From: a virus
Reading direction: 5' to 3' (one strand)
IMG/VR virus record: IMGVR_UViG_3300027759_000080
Span: 1-64,000 of that record
DNA: 64,000 bases
Made by a program: the position numbers and the translations under genes. The number at the start of each line of letters is the position of its first letter. The stretch's first letter is position 1. Shown here in pieces: positions 17,812-25,268 of this stretch. Under the pieces are notes generated by a model. It did not search any database and was not told the origin of the DNA. It was given only the letters and a program-made list of their open reading frames with translations.

Positions 17812-18486
17812 CTAGAACGGAAGATTATCGTTCTCCTCATCATCAGACACTTTAGTAGGTGCTACTGCTTTTGTATCTTCTACTTTTGACGCATACTCAG
17901 GAGCAGGTGCTCCACCTAACTTAGGAACGATGGTAGTCATAATTAAATTCTCTAACCACTCCATTTGTTTTGTGTCATCCCACTGCAAAGAACCCTTAAC
18001 TTTAATCTGCTCCATAGGAGGTAAGCCATTAGGATTCTCCTTAGGGAATGCGGTCTCAACCTTATGTCCTTTAGTCATTCCACCTTGGTACACTACTAAG
18101 TAATCCTTGTCCTTCTTACTAACCTCGTTAAAGATTCTAAAAACCTTTAAGATAACGTCCTTAGAGAAGTCAATGTTTGGTAACTTATTTAGTAAGCCCA
18201 TTGTTGTTCCACCCGAGTACGATAGGTGTAGGTAATAGAAGTCGATACCATCACGAATTGTTACTACCCATACCTTAGGTGCGTAAGGAGAAGGCTCTAT
18301 GTGTATGTTAACGATTTGACCCGATAATGTATCAAAGTGTAGTTCATGCACCTCTACGCCCATCTTATTGGTTCTAGTTACTGCACCTTCTGTGCCTGCC
18401 TTAACCTTCTGAGTGATTTTACCACCTGTAATGTTAAGGTAGTTCTTGATTGAGCCATTAGGCTCTTCTGTTGTTGATAATCCCAT
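17812..18486 (-). CDS. ssb-like: single-strand DNA-binding-like protein
   Basis: This 224-residue protein ends in the acidic tip DDEENDNLPF. An acidic tail closing with a hydrophobic Pro-Phe is the signature of SSB proteins that recruit replication and repair partners. The body is beta-rich (residues 25-160), as expected for an OB-fold, then a low-complexity linker rich in Ala/Pro/Lys. It lies next to the YqaJ-type exonuclease. It could also be a recombination annealing protein. Tip and context support DNA-strand binding. No alignment was possible. Confidence 0.7.
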   Translation of the reverse strand: MGLSTTEEPNGSIKNYLNITGGKITQKVKAGTEGAVTRTNKMGVEVHELHFDTLSGQIVNIHIEPSPYAPKVWVVTIRDGIDFYYLHLSYSGGTTMGLLNKLPNIDFSKDVILKVFRIFNEVSKKDKDYLVVYQGGMTKGHKVETAFPKENPNGLPPMEQIKVKGSLQWDDTKQMEWLENLIMTTIVPKLGGAPAPEYASKVEDTKAVAPTKVSDDEENDNLPF

Positions 18487-18510
18487 CTGTTTTATTTATT
18501 ATTTGTTTAT

Positions 18511-18690
18511 TTAATCTTTAAATGTTTCGTTGTAGTAATCTTCTGCGTTAACTAATTGAATATCTCCTTCATTGTAAGCATCAATTATTTGTTGCTTTTC
18601 CATTTCTTTGGCTTGTTCAATATGTTTTGGTTGAAATCCATTAAGGCTAATTTGTCCTAATAACCATTCTACTGCTGTTTGTTTGCTCAT
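18511..18690 (-). CDS. small 'MSKQTAVEWL' family protein
   Basis: The frame encodes 59 residues. It starts MSKQTAVEWLLGQIS, continues with an IEQAKEMEKQQII helix, and ends DYYNETFKD. The same plan (Thr-Glu/Ala-Glu-Trp-Leu, then Gln-Ala-Lys-Glu-Met-Glu helix, then Tyr-x-Glu-Thr-Phe end) is shared with genes at 18687-18950 and 34093-34299. It starts inside the upstream gene's end. This family is common in Bacteroidota phage early regions and has no known role. Confidence 0.7.
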   Translation of the reverse strand: MSKQTAVEWLLGQISLNGFQPKHIEQAKEMEKQQIIDAYNEGDIQLVNAEDYYNETFKD

Positions 18691-18950
18691 TTCTTTTCGT
18701 TTTTAAGTTTTGTTTTATAAATTTGCAATAGTTCTTCACCATCACCATAAATTATTTGATTTTCATCCAAACACCATTCAGAAAAACCAATTGCTAATTC
18801 ATCTTGCTGTTTTTGTTCCATTTCTTTTGCTTGTTCAAGAATTTTATGTTTTATTTCAATATATTCTAAATTTTCTATTTGCTCTAAAGCATAATTCATA
18901 TTAACTCTTTGAAGTTCGTAGAATAACCATTCTGTTGATGTATTTTTCAT
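18687..18950 (-). CDS. second 'STEWLFYEL' family protein
   Basis: This 87-residue protein has the N-terminal motif STEWLFYEL and a HKILEQAKEMEQKQQDELA helix near residues 54-72. It is a paralogue of the genes at 18511 and 34093. Its stop codon overlaps the next gene's start, so the pair is translationally coupled. Function unknown. Confidence 0.7.
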   Translation of the reverse strand: MKNTSTEWLFYELQRVNMNYALEQIENLEYIEIKHKILEQAKEMEQKQQDELAIGFSEWCLDENQIIYGDGEELLQIYKTKLKNEKK

Positions 18951-19315
18951 TTTATTTTTATCATTTTTTTATTTTTACTAATATGAATCCAATCATACAA
19001 TTCACTATTATGATATACTTTTTGTTTGGTAGTATTGTTTAATTTAACAAATTCACTGACCATTAAATATCCGTACAGGTTAAAATTAATTTCAAACTTA
19101 TAGTGACCACCTCTTGTTGATTGATGCCAATGAAAATGCCAAAATATACTATTCTTTAATTCTTCAATTATTGTTTCGTTATTAGAATGACCATAAGTAC
19201 TTAAGTTTAAATTTAGTATCATACAACCATTTTTATTAACCCATTCTTTAGAAATATCATATAACCAATTATTTTCTAAATAACCAATTATTTGTACTGC
19301 TGTTTGTTTGCTCAT
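18947..19315 (-). CDS. hypothetical protein with 'MSKQTAV' start
   Basis: This 122-residue protein shares only its first eight residues with the MSKQTA family (MSKQTAVQIIGYLE). The rest is rich in His, Trp and aromatic residues, with HWHQSTRGGHYKFE in the middle. It may be a fusion of the family N-terminus to a different body, or share a targeting signal. It is co-transcribed with its neighbours. Confidence 0.65.
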   Translation of the reverse strand: MSKQTAVQIIGYLENNWLYDISKEWVNKNGCMILNLNLSTYGHSNNETIIEELKNSIFWHFHWHQSTRGGHYKFEINFNLYGYLMVSEFVKLNNTTKQKVYHNSELYDWIHISKNKKMIKIK

Positions 19316-19321
19316 TTCTTT

Positions 19322-19651
19322 TTATTTTTTAATTGTTAATATTTCAAAGAGTATAAACTCGCCACCCTTGATAGTCTTCTCCTTCTTTACGTTTAGCTCT
19401 ACAATATCCTTATCGTTAAACTCGTACCTTTTCTGAAGGATGTCAATGAATGGTTTCAGCCCATTGTCTATATCTGCTAGAGGTGAGGACAATCCAAAGA
19501 CTATATTCAATAAGTACGGAGGCACACCAACTTTTATGTTTGGCAGTAAGAGTATGCACCTCTTCTCGTATGAAATATATTCCTTTGTCTTGAACCTTTT
19601 GCCTTGCCAACACTTATTGACACTGAGCGGTTTTATATCTAATCTCTTCAC
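19322..19651 (-). CDS. RusA-like Holliday junction resolvase
   Basis: This 109-residue protein starts with the MKRLDIKPLSVNKCWQG segment common to RusA. The active-site block SPLADIDNGLKPFIDILQ contains D60, D62, N63 and K66. A further acidic cluster NDKDI lies at 79-83. These match the Asp-x-Asp-Asn-x-x-Lys plus distal Asp arrangement of E. coli RusA (D70, D72, N73, K76, D91). RusA dimers cut four-way DNA junctions symmetrically, producing nicked duplexes. It lies in the recombination set with exonuclease and SSB-like genes. Confidence 0.87.
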   Translation of the reverse strand: MKRLDIKPLSVNKCWQGKRFKTKEYISYEKRCILLLPNIKVGVPPYLLNIVFGLSSPLADIDNGLKPFIDILQKRYEFNDKDIVELNVKKEKTIKGGEFILFEILTIKK

Positions 19652-19866
19652 TAACGATTGAATTCAATTGGTACTATGTTTATACTATCAAATCCTTCAC
19701 CTTCATAATCGAGTTCAATGTCAATCTTAAAAGTAAAAGATTTTTCTGATATTCTTGCGTCACACCAATCTCTTAGGCTTCTTACTGTAATATGGTCTCC
19801 ATATGTATGAGCCATATCAATAATTTTTTCTTGAGGATTTATTTCTGCTAGCATATTAGTTACCAT
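19651..19866 (-). CDS. small hypothetical protein
   Basis: This 71-residue acidic protein overlaps the RusA-like gene by one base and the upstream gene by 11 bases. It contains a TYGDHITVRSLRDWC segment near its middle. No family recognised. Tight coupling suggests a shared function with neighbouring genes. Confidence 0.6.
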   Translation of the reverse strand: MVTNMLAEINPQEKIIDMAHTYGDHITVRSLRDWCDARISEKSFTFKIDIELDYEGEGFDSINIVPIEFNR

Positions 19867-20149
19867 TAAACCATAAGTAATCTAGAATGTATATAGGATA
19901 CCCTTCTCCTTTACTACCTTGGATATTGTAGTCAAAGAACTCGATTGCTTCCTCCCAAGTCATCTCACTATCCTTAACTAGCTTCTCTAGTATAAGTTGT
20001 GTGGAGTAGACTAGGATAGTGTCACCTGTACTTTCTACACCTACGATACAATCATCAAAACCATCAGCCTTGATAATGTCTTCCTCGTTGAACATCTCTA
20101 GTATGTCATCAAGGGAAATTGTTGTTGTTGTTTTTTCTGTTTTTTTCAT
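19856..20149 (-). CDS. hypothetical protein, first gene of its operon
   Basis: I take the ATG at 20149 as start because the minus-strand -7 motif lies at 20177-20184, and a longer frame from 20200 would begin inside the promoter. The 97-residue product starts MKKTEKTTTTISLDDILEMF and is acidic. It is the first gene of the unit that continues through the RusA-like and recombination genes. Function unknown. Confidence 0.65.
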   Translation of the reverse strand: MKKTEKTTTTISLDDILEMFNEEDIIKADGFDDCIVGVESTGDTILVYSTQLILEKLVKDSEMTWEEAIEFFDYNIQGSKGEGYPIYILDYLWFNGN

Positions 20150-20176
20150 GTGTTTTTTTTTATTATTATTGTTCTG

Positions 20177-20206
20177 CAAAGATAATATTTCATATCGCAA
20201 TACAAA
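20177..20206 (-). promoter_or_regulatory. promoter of the recombination operon
   Basis: On the minus strand: TTTG (20206-20203), 18 bases, TATCTTTG (20184-20177). The spacing and both elements fit the Bacteroidota consensus. It is back-to-back with the plus-strand promoter at 20218-20247. Confidence 0.75.
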
Positions 20207-20217
20207 ATATATTATTC

Positions 20218-20247
20218 TTGTTTTGTGGATTTATTTAAATATATTTG
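20218..20247 (+). promoter_or_regulatory. promoter of the RepL-like/HNH island
   Basis: TTG at 20218-20220, 19 bases, TATATTTG at 20240-20247. It drives the gene starting at 20267 with a 19-base leader. Together with the opposite promoter at 20177-20206 it forms a compact divergent switch. Confidence 0.7.
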
Positions 20248-20266
20248 CAACTATAGTTTATATAAT

Positions 20267-20602
20267 ATGAAAATAAGTAATTTTGAATCTTATAGGGAGA
20301 ACCCTATGAATAGTGATAGTAAGAGCAGTGCTAAGGATAGCATTAGAATAAATAAGAGAGCATTTGCAATTATCAAGGACTTTAGTACATCTTCTTTTAA
20401 AGTTTGGTGCTACATAGCATCGGTTAAGGAGCATAATAATGATGAGGTGCATATTAGTATAGATGACTGCGCTGAGTTCTGTAATTACAGTTCCAAGGTA
20501 GCTGTGTATAAAGGAATAATTGAATTACTAGAGGCTAACTTTATCTTCAGGAAGACTGGGTCTAACTCTCTTTACTTTGTTAACATTGAAAAGTTGTTCT
20601 GA
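20267..20602 (+). CDS. winged-helix RepL-like protein
   Basis: The 111-residue product starts at the ATG at 20267. An earlier in-frame ATG at 20225 overlaps the promoter. Residues about 35-110 follow the winged-helix pattern of plasmid/phage RepL-like proteins: FKVWCYIASVKEHNNDEVHI, then a recognition-helix region (SIDDCAEFCNYSSKVAVYKG), then IIELLEANFIFRK with a Tyr-Phe-Val-Asn end. RepL proteins initiate plasmid or phage replication, but a transcription regulator is equally possible. Together with the next gene it forms a plus-strand island in a minus-strand block, behind its own promoter. Confidence 0.55.
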   Translation: MKISNFESYRENPMNSDSKSSAKDSIRINKRAFAIIKDFSTSSFKVWCYIASVKEHNNDEVHISIDDCAEFCNYSSKVAVYKGIIELLEANFIFRKTGSNSLYFVNIEKLF

Positions 20603-20604
20603 AA

Positions 20605-21057
20605 ATGAGCCTAATTATACCAAAGAAAAAACTATGCAAGTGCGGATGCGGTGAACTAGGATACATATGGGCTAGAGGCTTCATTAAAGGACACGAGAAT
20701 AAAGGTAGTGTAAAAAGGATAAAGAAGATAAGCGATAAGCAAAAGAATCGTATAGTAGCAAATAAAAGCTATTATGCTCAAGAGATTGCTCGTCACCAAG
20801 AGGAGAACAAAGGACAGTGCCCATGTGAGAACTGCGGTGTTGAGATAATTAATCCTAGTGGAAGGAACGTGAGCCACATCATAGCAGGCTCGTCAAACAG
20901 TGCCTTGTACCACCATCCCTTGAATAGATTCATCCTATGTCACGACTGCGAAAGGATATGGACTAACGAAGATAAGACAAAACTAAAAATCTACCATAGC
21001 TCCGAGGAACGTATGATAGATTTAAAGAATTTCTACTACACCACAATGATGGTCTAA
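20605..21057 (+). CDS. HNH-like/zinc-binding nuclease candidate
   Basis: This 150-residue basic protein has an N-terminal Cys cluster (C11, C13, C15). A second metal-binding block has C72, C74, C77, H91 and C112, C115, and a VSHIIAGSSNSALYHHPLNR segment lies between the pairs. This arrangement resembles the zinc-stapled HNH/NinG-like folds found in phage recombination regions. A complete catalytic His-Asn-His set is not certain. The junction with the gene upstream is TGA-AA-ATG, and it meets the convergent gene at 21054-21221 with a 4-base overlap. DNA nuclease or binding is inferred. Confidence 0.55.
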   Translation: MSLIIPKKKLCKCGCGELGYIWARGFIKGHENKGSVKRIKKISDKQKNRIVANKSYYAQEIARHQEENKGQCPCENCGVEIINPSGRNVSHIIAGSSNSALYHHPLNRFILCHDCERIWTNEDKTKLKIYHSSEERMIDLKNFYYTTMMV

Positions 21058-21221
21058 CTTCCACAGGCTATGCACTCATCGTCATCCAATTCGGGACGTA
21101 GTGCAATCTCAGGATTTAACTTTAGCTTTAGTTTGTATATCTCATCGTGGATTTCACTATCAATGAATAGGTTACCAACGAGTTTTGTTTTAAGTTCTGC
21201 TATCTGCTCTTGTATTGTCAT
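21054..21221 (-). CDS. small acidic protein with CxxC end
   Basis: The frame encodes 55 residues: MTIQEQIAELKTKLVG, an acidic region (PELDDDECIACGS) and a terminal CIAC. It overlaps the convergent HNH-like gene by 4 bases and precedes the DnaA-like gene's 3' end by a few bases. The CxxC could bind metal. Role unknown. Confidence 0.6.
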   Translation of the reverse strand: MTIQEQIAELKTKLVGNLFIDSEIHDEIYKLKLKLNPEIALRPELDDDECIACGS

Positions 21222-21228
21222 ATTATTA

Positions 21229-21609
21229 TTACCTCCATTTTGTTATTAAGTTATACTTATCTTGAATCTCCATCCAAACTTTATACTTCACATCCCTTGA
21301 ACCAAGGTCTTCTATATTCTCAATATTCTTACATTGAGCCAATATACTAGTATGGTCGTATGCCTTTAAGAATAGTTCTCCTATAGCTTTTAAACTTAGC
21401 TTAGTATGTTTTCTTACTAGTGAAGTGAAGCACTGCCTAGCAAATGTTAAATCATGTTTCCTACATACTCTATCATACTCCTCAAAACTAATACCTAGCA
21501 CCATTCTAACGGCATCTTTAGAAGCATCTATGGTTTGCACTTCACTTAATTTAATTCTATTTGTTAGTGGGACGTGCGTATTCCACCATATTGCGTAAAC
21601 TCCTCTCAT
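21229..21609 (-). CDS. free-standing DnaA domain IV-like DNA-binding protein
   Basis: This 126-residue protein carries in residues about 45-105 the pattern of DnaA domain IV. The elements are a helix with FARQCFTSLVRKHTKLSL, then KAIGELFLKAYDHTSILAQC, corresponding to the DnaA 'RQ...ARELT..SLPEIG...GRDHTTVLHAC' sequence that binds DnaA boxes. The ATPase domain III is missing. A stand-alone domain IV can bind DnaA boxes without forming a helix on its own, so it might recruit or block host initiator, or bind the phage origin. It lies in the minus-strand early block. The resemblance is strong but no alignment was computed. Confidence 0.7.
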   Translation of the reverse strand: MRGVYAIWWNTHVPLTNRIKLSEVQTIDASKDAVRMVLGISFEEYDRVCRKHDLTFARQCFTSLVRKHTKLSLKAIGELFLKAYDHTSILAQCKNIENIEDLGSRDVKYKVWMEIQDKYNLITKWR

Positions 21610-21610
21610 A

Positions 21611-21850
21611 CTAACTTAAATCCTCCTCATGTTCTGGGTTTATTGGTTTATAAATGTGCTTGGTCTTCGTGTTTTTAGGTGGCATTATAGTATCTACTAT
21701 ATCTCTTGCCATTGCTATAGCCATCCTTTCTAGGCTCTTACCACCAAGTCCACCGCTATTGTTTAGTGCATACAAGCAACTAGGGATGTAAAAAGTTACT
21801 AGGTATTCTCTATAACTCTCTTCTGATACAAAATCATTCTTTGCTTTCAT
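21611..21850 (-). CDS. hypothetical protein
   Basis: This 79-residue protein begins MKAKNDFVSEESYREYLVTF and contains a helix LERMAIAMARDIVDTIM. It is one base away from the DnaA domain IV-like gene and in the same transcription unit. A short helical partner is plausible. No family recognised. Confidence 0.6.
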   Translation of the reverse strand: MKAKNDFVSEESYREYLVTFYIPSCLYALNNSGGLGGKSLERMAIAMARDIVDTIMPPKNTKTKHIYKPINPEHEEDLS

Positions 21851-21859
21851 ATTTTTTTA

Positions 21860-22036
21860 TTATTTTTTTAACTGTTGCCAATAGAATTTATCTAGCTCTA
21901 ACTTGTTAACCACCTCTATGTCGTTCTCGTTGCAGTAATGGATAGCCTTCTGAATACTAGTGAACCTAACACTCTCTCCCTTACCGACAGGAAATGTTAA
22001 ACATGATACACCGTTGGTTGATAATTTAACTTTCAT
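21860..22036 (-). CDS. small basic protein, 58 residues
   Basis: The frame encodes MKVKLSTNGVSCLTFPVGKG and then a helix FTSIQKAIHYCNENDIEVV. Its start codon overlaps the stop codon of the upstream gene at 22036. Small, conserved-looking and coupled to neighbours. Function unknown. Confidence 0.55.
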   Translation of the reverse strand: MKVKLSTNGVSCLTFPVGKGESVRFTSIQKAIHYCNENDIEVVNKLELDKFYWQQLKK

Positions 22037-22242
22037 TATCCAATTCCTCCTATACTCTTTTTAGGGCTCTCTAATAGCTTAACTTTCATTCTATCTGATA
22101 TGAATAACACTTGTCTATCTAAAGGGCTTAAATCAACGTAAAAATCTGCCGTATGGCTAACCATTGGCTTAGGATATTCTGCTCTCAAGATATCACTAGC
22201 TACTTTCAACTGTTCTGATGTTGCAAATTTAATCATTCTCAT
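22036..22242 (-). CDS. small hypothetical protein
   Basis: This 68-residue basic protein has a helix EQLKVASDILRAEYPKPM at residues 9-26. It is overlapped at both ends by neighbouring frames. No family recognised. Confidence 0.55.
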   Translation of the reverse strand: MRMIKFATSEQLKVASDILRAEYPKPMVSHTADFYVDLSPLDRQVLFISDRMKVKLLESPKKSIGGIG

Positions 22243-22399
22243 ATAATTTAATTATTAATTTTTTGACTTGTTTCTTGAATTCTTCGTGGTGCTTGGTTCT
22301 CACACTTATTGTCACCCCTTTGACCTCGAACCCGAAGCCCTTGCGCCCCGAGTTCTCTCTTTTACCACCCCAACTACCTTTGCTCTTATTTATTTCCAT
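22229..22399 (-). CDS. small basic protein with GGKRENSGRKG motif
   Basis: The 56-residue product, MEINKSKGSWGGKRENSGRK and then a VTISVRTKHHEEFKKQVKKL segment, resembles small phage proteins with a Gly-Arg-rich start followed by a ribbon-helix-helix-like strand and helix. DNA binding is likely. Its start codon overlaps the stop of the upstream gene. Confidence 0.6.
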   Translation of the reverse strand: MEINKSKGSWGGKRENSGRKGFGFEVKGVTISVRTKHHEEFKKQVKKLIIKLYEND

Positions 22400-22662
22400 T
22401 ACGATACTTTGTCTTTAAAATATTCTGATACTTTATAAAATGCGGTCTCAAACTCTTCTTCAGTGCTCACCTCCCAATTACCATGCAAGGCAACATTTAC
22501 TGACACCTCGGTAATACTATTATTACCAAACTTTGATTGGCACACTTGAATAACCTCACCTTCACTTATTATTTTGTAAAAATGAATAGCACTATTCCTT
22601 ACATACATTGGGAGACTCATCTCAACCATTTCCGTTACTGTTTTTCTTATTTCTACTTTCAT
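22399..22662 (-). CDS. hypothetical protein
   Basis: This 87-residue mostly beta protein contains a KIISEGEVIQVCQSKFG stretch and a helical end. It is coupled to the gene at 22229 by stop/start overlap. No family recognised. Confidence 0.55.
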   Translation of the reverse strand: MKVEIRKTVTEMVEMSLPMYVRNSAIHFYKIISEGEVIQVCQSKFGNNSITEVSVNVALHGNWEVSTEEEFETAFYKVSEYFKDKVS

Positions 22663-22669
22663 ATTGTTA

Positions 22670-22900
22670 TTATTGTTTTAAACTGATTAAATTATCCTCG
22701 TACCATCCGTACCACATATTAAAACTATCTTGGATGAAGTCCTTGTATACTAGGAGTTCGGTATCATCCTCAGATATCTGATACATATTACCCTCCTCGT
22801 CTTCTAGAACATCCCTTAGCTCATCAAATGTTCTAGCATGGGCAAGTTCACAAGCCACTTCCATCACACTTATTGTTATTAATTTATCTGCTGATTCCAT
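22670..22900 (-). CDS. acidic hypothetical protein
   Basis: This 76-residue, very acidic protein contains helices ACELAHARTFDELRDVLEDE and a Trp-rich tail (MWYGWYEDN). Its composition is like DNA-mimic or inhibitor proteins of phage early regions, but no evidence beyond composition exists. Confidence 0.55.
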   Translation of the reverse strand: MESADKLITISVMEVACELAHARTFDELRDVLEDEEGNMYQISEDDTELLVYKDFIQDSFNMWYGWYEDNLISLKQ

Positions 22901-22989
22901 TATTTATTATTATCGTTAATTGTTTTGATTAATGTTCCTACCATAACCGCTAGGATTATGAATAGGCTAAACTTAATTATTTCTTCCAC
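22900..22989 (-). CDS. possible GTG-started membrane peptide
   Basis: A GTG-started frame of 29 residues carries one hydrophobic helix (FSLFIILAVMVGTLI). It fills the gap between two genes. Small size and rare start codon make it uncertain. Confidence 0.35.
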   Translation of the reverse strand: MEEIIKFSLFIILAVMVGTLIKTINDNNK

Positions 22990-22993
22990 AATA

Positions 22994-23197
22994 CTATTCT
23001 ATTGTATGTATTCTACTTGAGTCAGGAACTTCAGTGGCAAACAACTTGTTGTCACACCTTCTGAATAGTTCGTCATAACTAAACTCGTATTCTTTCATCC
23101 TCTTGATATCTTCTTCACTTTTAGCATAGAAGAATTGTGTTCCCATGTAGTCTCCATTGCAAATATGAACGACTGCGAATAATTTATTATTTTCCAT
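22994..23197 (-). CDS. small hypothetical protein
   Basis: This 67-residue protein starts MENNKLFAVVHICNGDYMGT and has a helical KSEEDIKRMKEYEFSYDELF region. The N-terminal beta hairpin and following helix suggest a small alpha/beta fold. Function unknown. Confidence 0.55.
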   Translation of the reverse strand: MENNKLFAVVHICNGDYMGTQFFYAKSEEDIKRMKEYEFSYDELFRRCDNKLFATEVPDSSRIHTIE

Positions 23198-23229
23198 ATT
23201 ATTTATTTCTCCTTTTTTTTATTATTTTA

Positions 23230-23673
23230 TTAAATTGTTGATGGTGTTCTTTGAGCTAGTTTGTCGCACTCTTCTTTGGTTATAAATCCATACCTACAAA
23301 AAGAATGCATGATAGAGTAGTTAGTGTGGAATATCATATCCATCCCACATCCACTTATTGTAAAGTAGCCATAACTATTTTTGCTTTCTTTGTACCCTAG
23401 GGCTCTGAATAGGCACGAATAATTTCTTTGGTAGTATTCGTTATCGTTGTATGCGTATTTCTCACAACTAGTAAACTTAATCTTTCTACTCATGCCACTT
23501 GAAGACACCGACCCGATTACGTTAATCATCCTATTTTCTCTGACTGCCTTAACGTATGCCTCTGCATCAGATATAAAAGTATCTACACTGTAGTAAGGCA
23601 CGTTGTTTATGTCCTTAACTAAAGAAGTGTCAGACATAATTTTTTCTTTGATTTTTTCAATTTGATTTTCCAT
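23230..23673 (-). CDS. hypothetical protein with SSSGMSRKI motif
   Basis: This 147-residue protein contains SVSSSGMSRKIKF near residues 55-67, a motif seen in several uncharacterised phage and plasmid proteins. It also has a Cys-Gly-rich FTISGCGMDMIFH segment at 102-114. The repeated Ser-Gly and Gly-Cys-Gly motifs suggest a compact catalytic or nucleotide-binding fold, but no function is known to me. It is in the unknown early block. Confidence 0.6.
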   Translation of the reverse strand: MENQIEKIKEKIMSDTSLVKDINNVPYYSVDTFISDAEAYVKAVRENRMINVIGSVSSSGMSRKIKFTSCEKYAYNDNEYYQRNYSCLFRALGYKESKNSYGYFTISGCGMDMIFHTNYSIMHSFCRYGFITKEECDKLAQRTPSTI

Positions 23674-23695
23674 GTGTTTTTTTTGTTGTTTTTTT

Positions 23696-23851
23696 TTAAA
23701 CTAGTTCCTCAATAATTCCTATAACTTCACTTGCTACTAATACCGAGACTGCTATCTCAATATCTACTACCAATAGTATGTAACCTACTATTCTTATTAC
23801 TGATTTAAATAGGCTTATTTGTAAGTGCCTCTTTGCGTTTGGATGATTCAT
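23696..23851 (-). CDS. small membrane protein
   Basis: I use the ATG at 23851. The upstream frame from 23902 overlaps the neighbouring gene with a basic, low-quality extension. The 51-residue product starts MNHPNAKRHLQISLFKSVIR and has a hydrophobic segment YILLVVDIEIAVSVLVASEV. Short membrane proteins with this HLQISLFKS start are common in Bacteroidota phages. They may alter the host membrane. Function unknown. Confidence 0.6.
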   Translation of the reverse strand: MNHPNAKRHLQISLFKSVIRIVGYILLVVDIEIAVSVLVASEVIGIIEELV

Positions 23852-24033
23852 ATTTTTTCTCCTTTTTCTTTTATTAAATAAATGTTGTTTTCTTCTATCC
23901 ACTCATCGACTATTCTCTCTGATTCGTCTCTGCATGAACCCATTTCTCCTAGTCCAAAGTCCTCGTTGGACATCAGTGTTTCGTATATTTTATATACTAA
24001 ACTGTTGTAACTTTTTTGCGTTATTGTATCCAT
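23848..24033 (-). CDS. small acidic protein
   Basis: This 61-residue helical protein (MDTITQKSYNSLVYKIYETL and an acidic DESERIVDEWIEENN helix) overlaps the next gene by 4 bases. No family recognised. Confidence 0.55.
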   Translation of the reverse strand: MDTITQKSYNSLVYKIYETLMSNEDFGLGEMGSCRDESERIVDEWIEENNIYLIKEKGEKI

Positions 24034-24041
24034 ACTTTCTA

Positions 24042-24851
24042 CTATAATTTTGGTTCTAAATCTTTGTTTACTTTACTAAATGGCAGTGCTGATATTAACT
24101 CACTGTATCCCACCTCTACTAGCTCCTCAATAAAGTCAGTGCCTAGTAAGATTGACTTTGCCCTAGCCTCATCAGACAATACCTTTAAGTAGCCATAGTC
24201 CAAGTCAATGTCATCGACATTGTCTCTGATTAACTTGATTCTATCATCACTACCTAGCTCCTCGATATCAATGTAGTTTATGGTAGCAAATTCATCTATA
24301 CAAACATTGCTAATCACGTCTTCATAAAAATCATGCTCACTTAAATCCTCATTTACTAAGGCAAAGTCTAGTATAGTACCTAGTACATGACCATCTTTAT
24401 CTAGCACACTGAAATTTAAGGTGTTTTCAGCCCATTCTATTGCGTTATTAGGATAGAATGATATAAAGCCATCCCTAGAGGTGTATCTTTGTTTTAAATA
24501 GCTATTAAAAGCATCGTAATTACTATGTATGTACGAGACAATGTTGTCTACTATAGGAATAATCTCGACATCTATAGAATCATTCACAAAGTTATAGTAG
24601 TTAGGAGATGTAATGTGTTGATATGTTATTGACTCAATTAAGCCTAGCTCAACTAACTTACTCTCTATCTCAGATGTTATTGACACTGCTATTTTGTGCC
24701 TATAGCCTAGCCAATCTACTTCTACCTCATCTGAGGAAACCTCGTTGTATTCACAAAAACTTTCTAGCTCACTGTCTCCATCCCATATTGTACAGTAGAA
24801 CCCCTTGAACAATGGCAACCATGTATAGATTGCTTTAGCTTGACTATCCAT
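24042..24851 (-). CDS. hypothetical protein
   Basis: This 269-residue acidic protein is rich in Asp, Glu, Ile and Tyr. It has a beta-rich first half (residues 1-140) and a second half in which segments such as DDIDLDYGYLKVLSDEARAK follow. No signal peptide, membrane segment or catalytic motif is visible. It overlaps the upstream gene by 8 bases. Strong acidity is common in host-takeover proteins, but no function can be named. Confidence 0.6.
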   Translation of the reverse strand: MDSQAKAIYTWLPLFKGFYCTIWDGDSELESFCEYNEVSSDEVEVDWLGYRHKIAVSITSEIESKLVELGLIESITYQHITSPNYYNFVNDSIDVEIIPIVDNIVSYIHSNYDAFNSYLKQRYTSRDGFISFYPNNAIEWAENTLNFSVLDKDGHVLGTILDFALVNEDLSEHDFYEDVISNVCIDEFATINYIDIEELGSDDRIKLIRDNVDDIDLDYGYLKVLSDEARAKSILLGTDFIEELVEVGYSELISALPFSKVNKDLEPKL

Positions 24852-25239
24852 ATACCACCTCCCCTAAAACTATGTACTGAAAAACAACATCACTACTACT
24901 AGCATCTCCATCTTCCTTTAGCTCATTCTCTAGAGCCCAAGCATCAGAACTGTTAGCTAGTAGCTCTAACCTTTCAATTAACGTATCTCTAGTGATTACT
25001 CCTAGCACTTCTTCCTCATCCTCGGCATCGTTTATCTCCACCTCTACTCCATGCTCTAGGACTGCCTCTAAAATGGCTGATGCAATGTAAGGATTACTTG
25101 ACTTGGGCACTGCTTGTCTTACCTTCTGAACTTGCTCATCGGTTATGTAGTACCAATAGTTACTTCCACCTTCTAAGGCAGTGGTAAAGATGTTATCTAA
25201 AACATCCTTGCTGATTTTTCTTTTGATTGTAATTTCCAT
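24844..25239 (-). CDS. hypothetical protein
   Basis: This 131-residue acidic protein begins with a strand MEITIKRKISKDVLDNIFTT and has a Tyr/Trp pair (SNYWYYIT) near residue 28. Tyr, Trp and Gly residues near positions 25-35 resemble those in small phage proteins that bind proteins or nucleic acid, but it is unassigned. It is translationally coupled to the gene at 24042. Confidence 0.6.
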   Translation of the reverse strand: MEITIKRKISKDVLDNIFTTALEGGSNYWYYITDEQVQKVRQAVPKSSNPYIASAILEAVLEHGVEVEINDAEDEEEVLGVITRDTLIERLELLANSSDAWALENELKEDGDASSSDVVFQYIVLGEVVYG

Positions 25240-25268
25240 GATTATTTATCTCCTATTTTTTATTTAAA

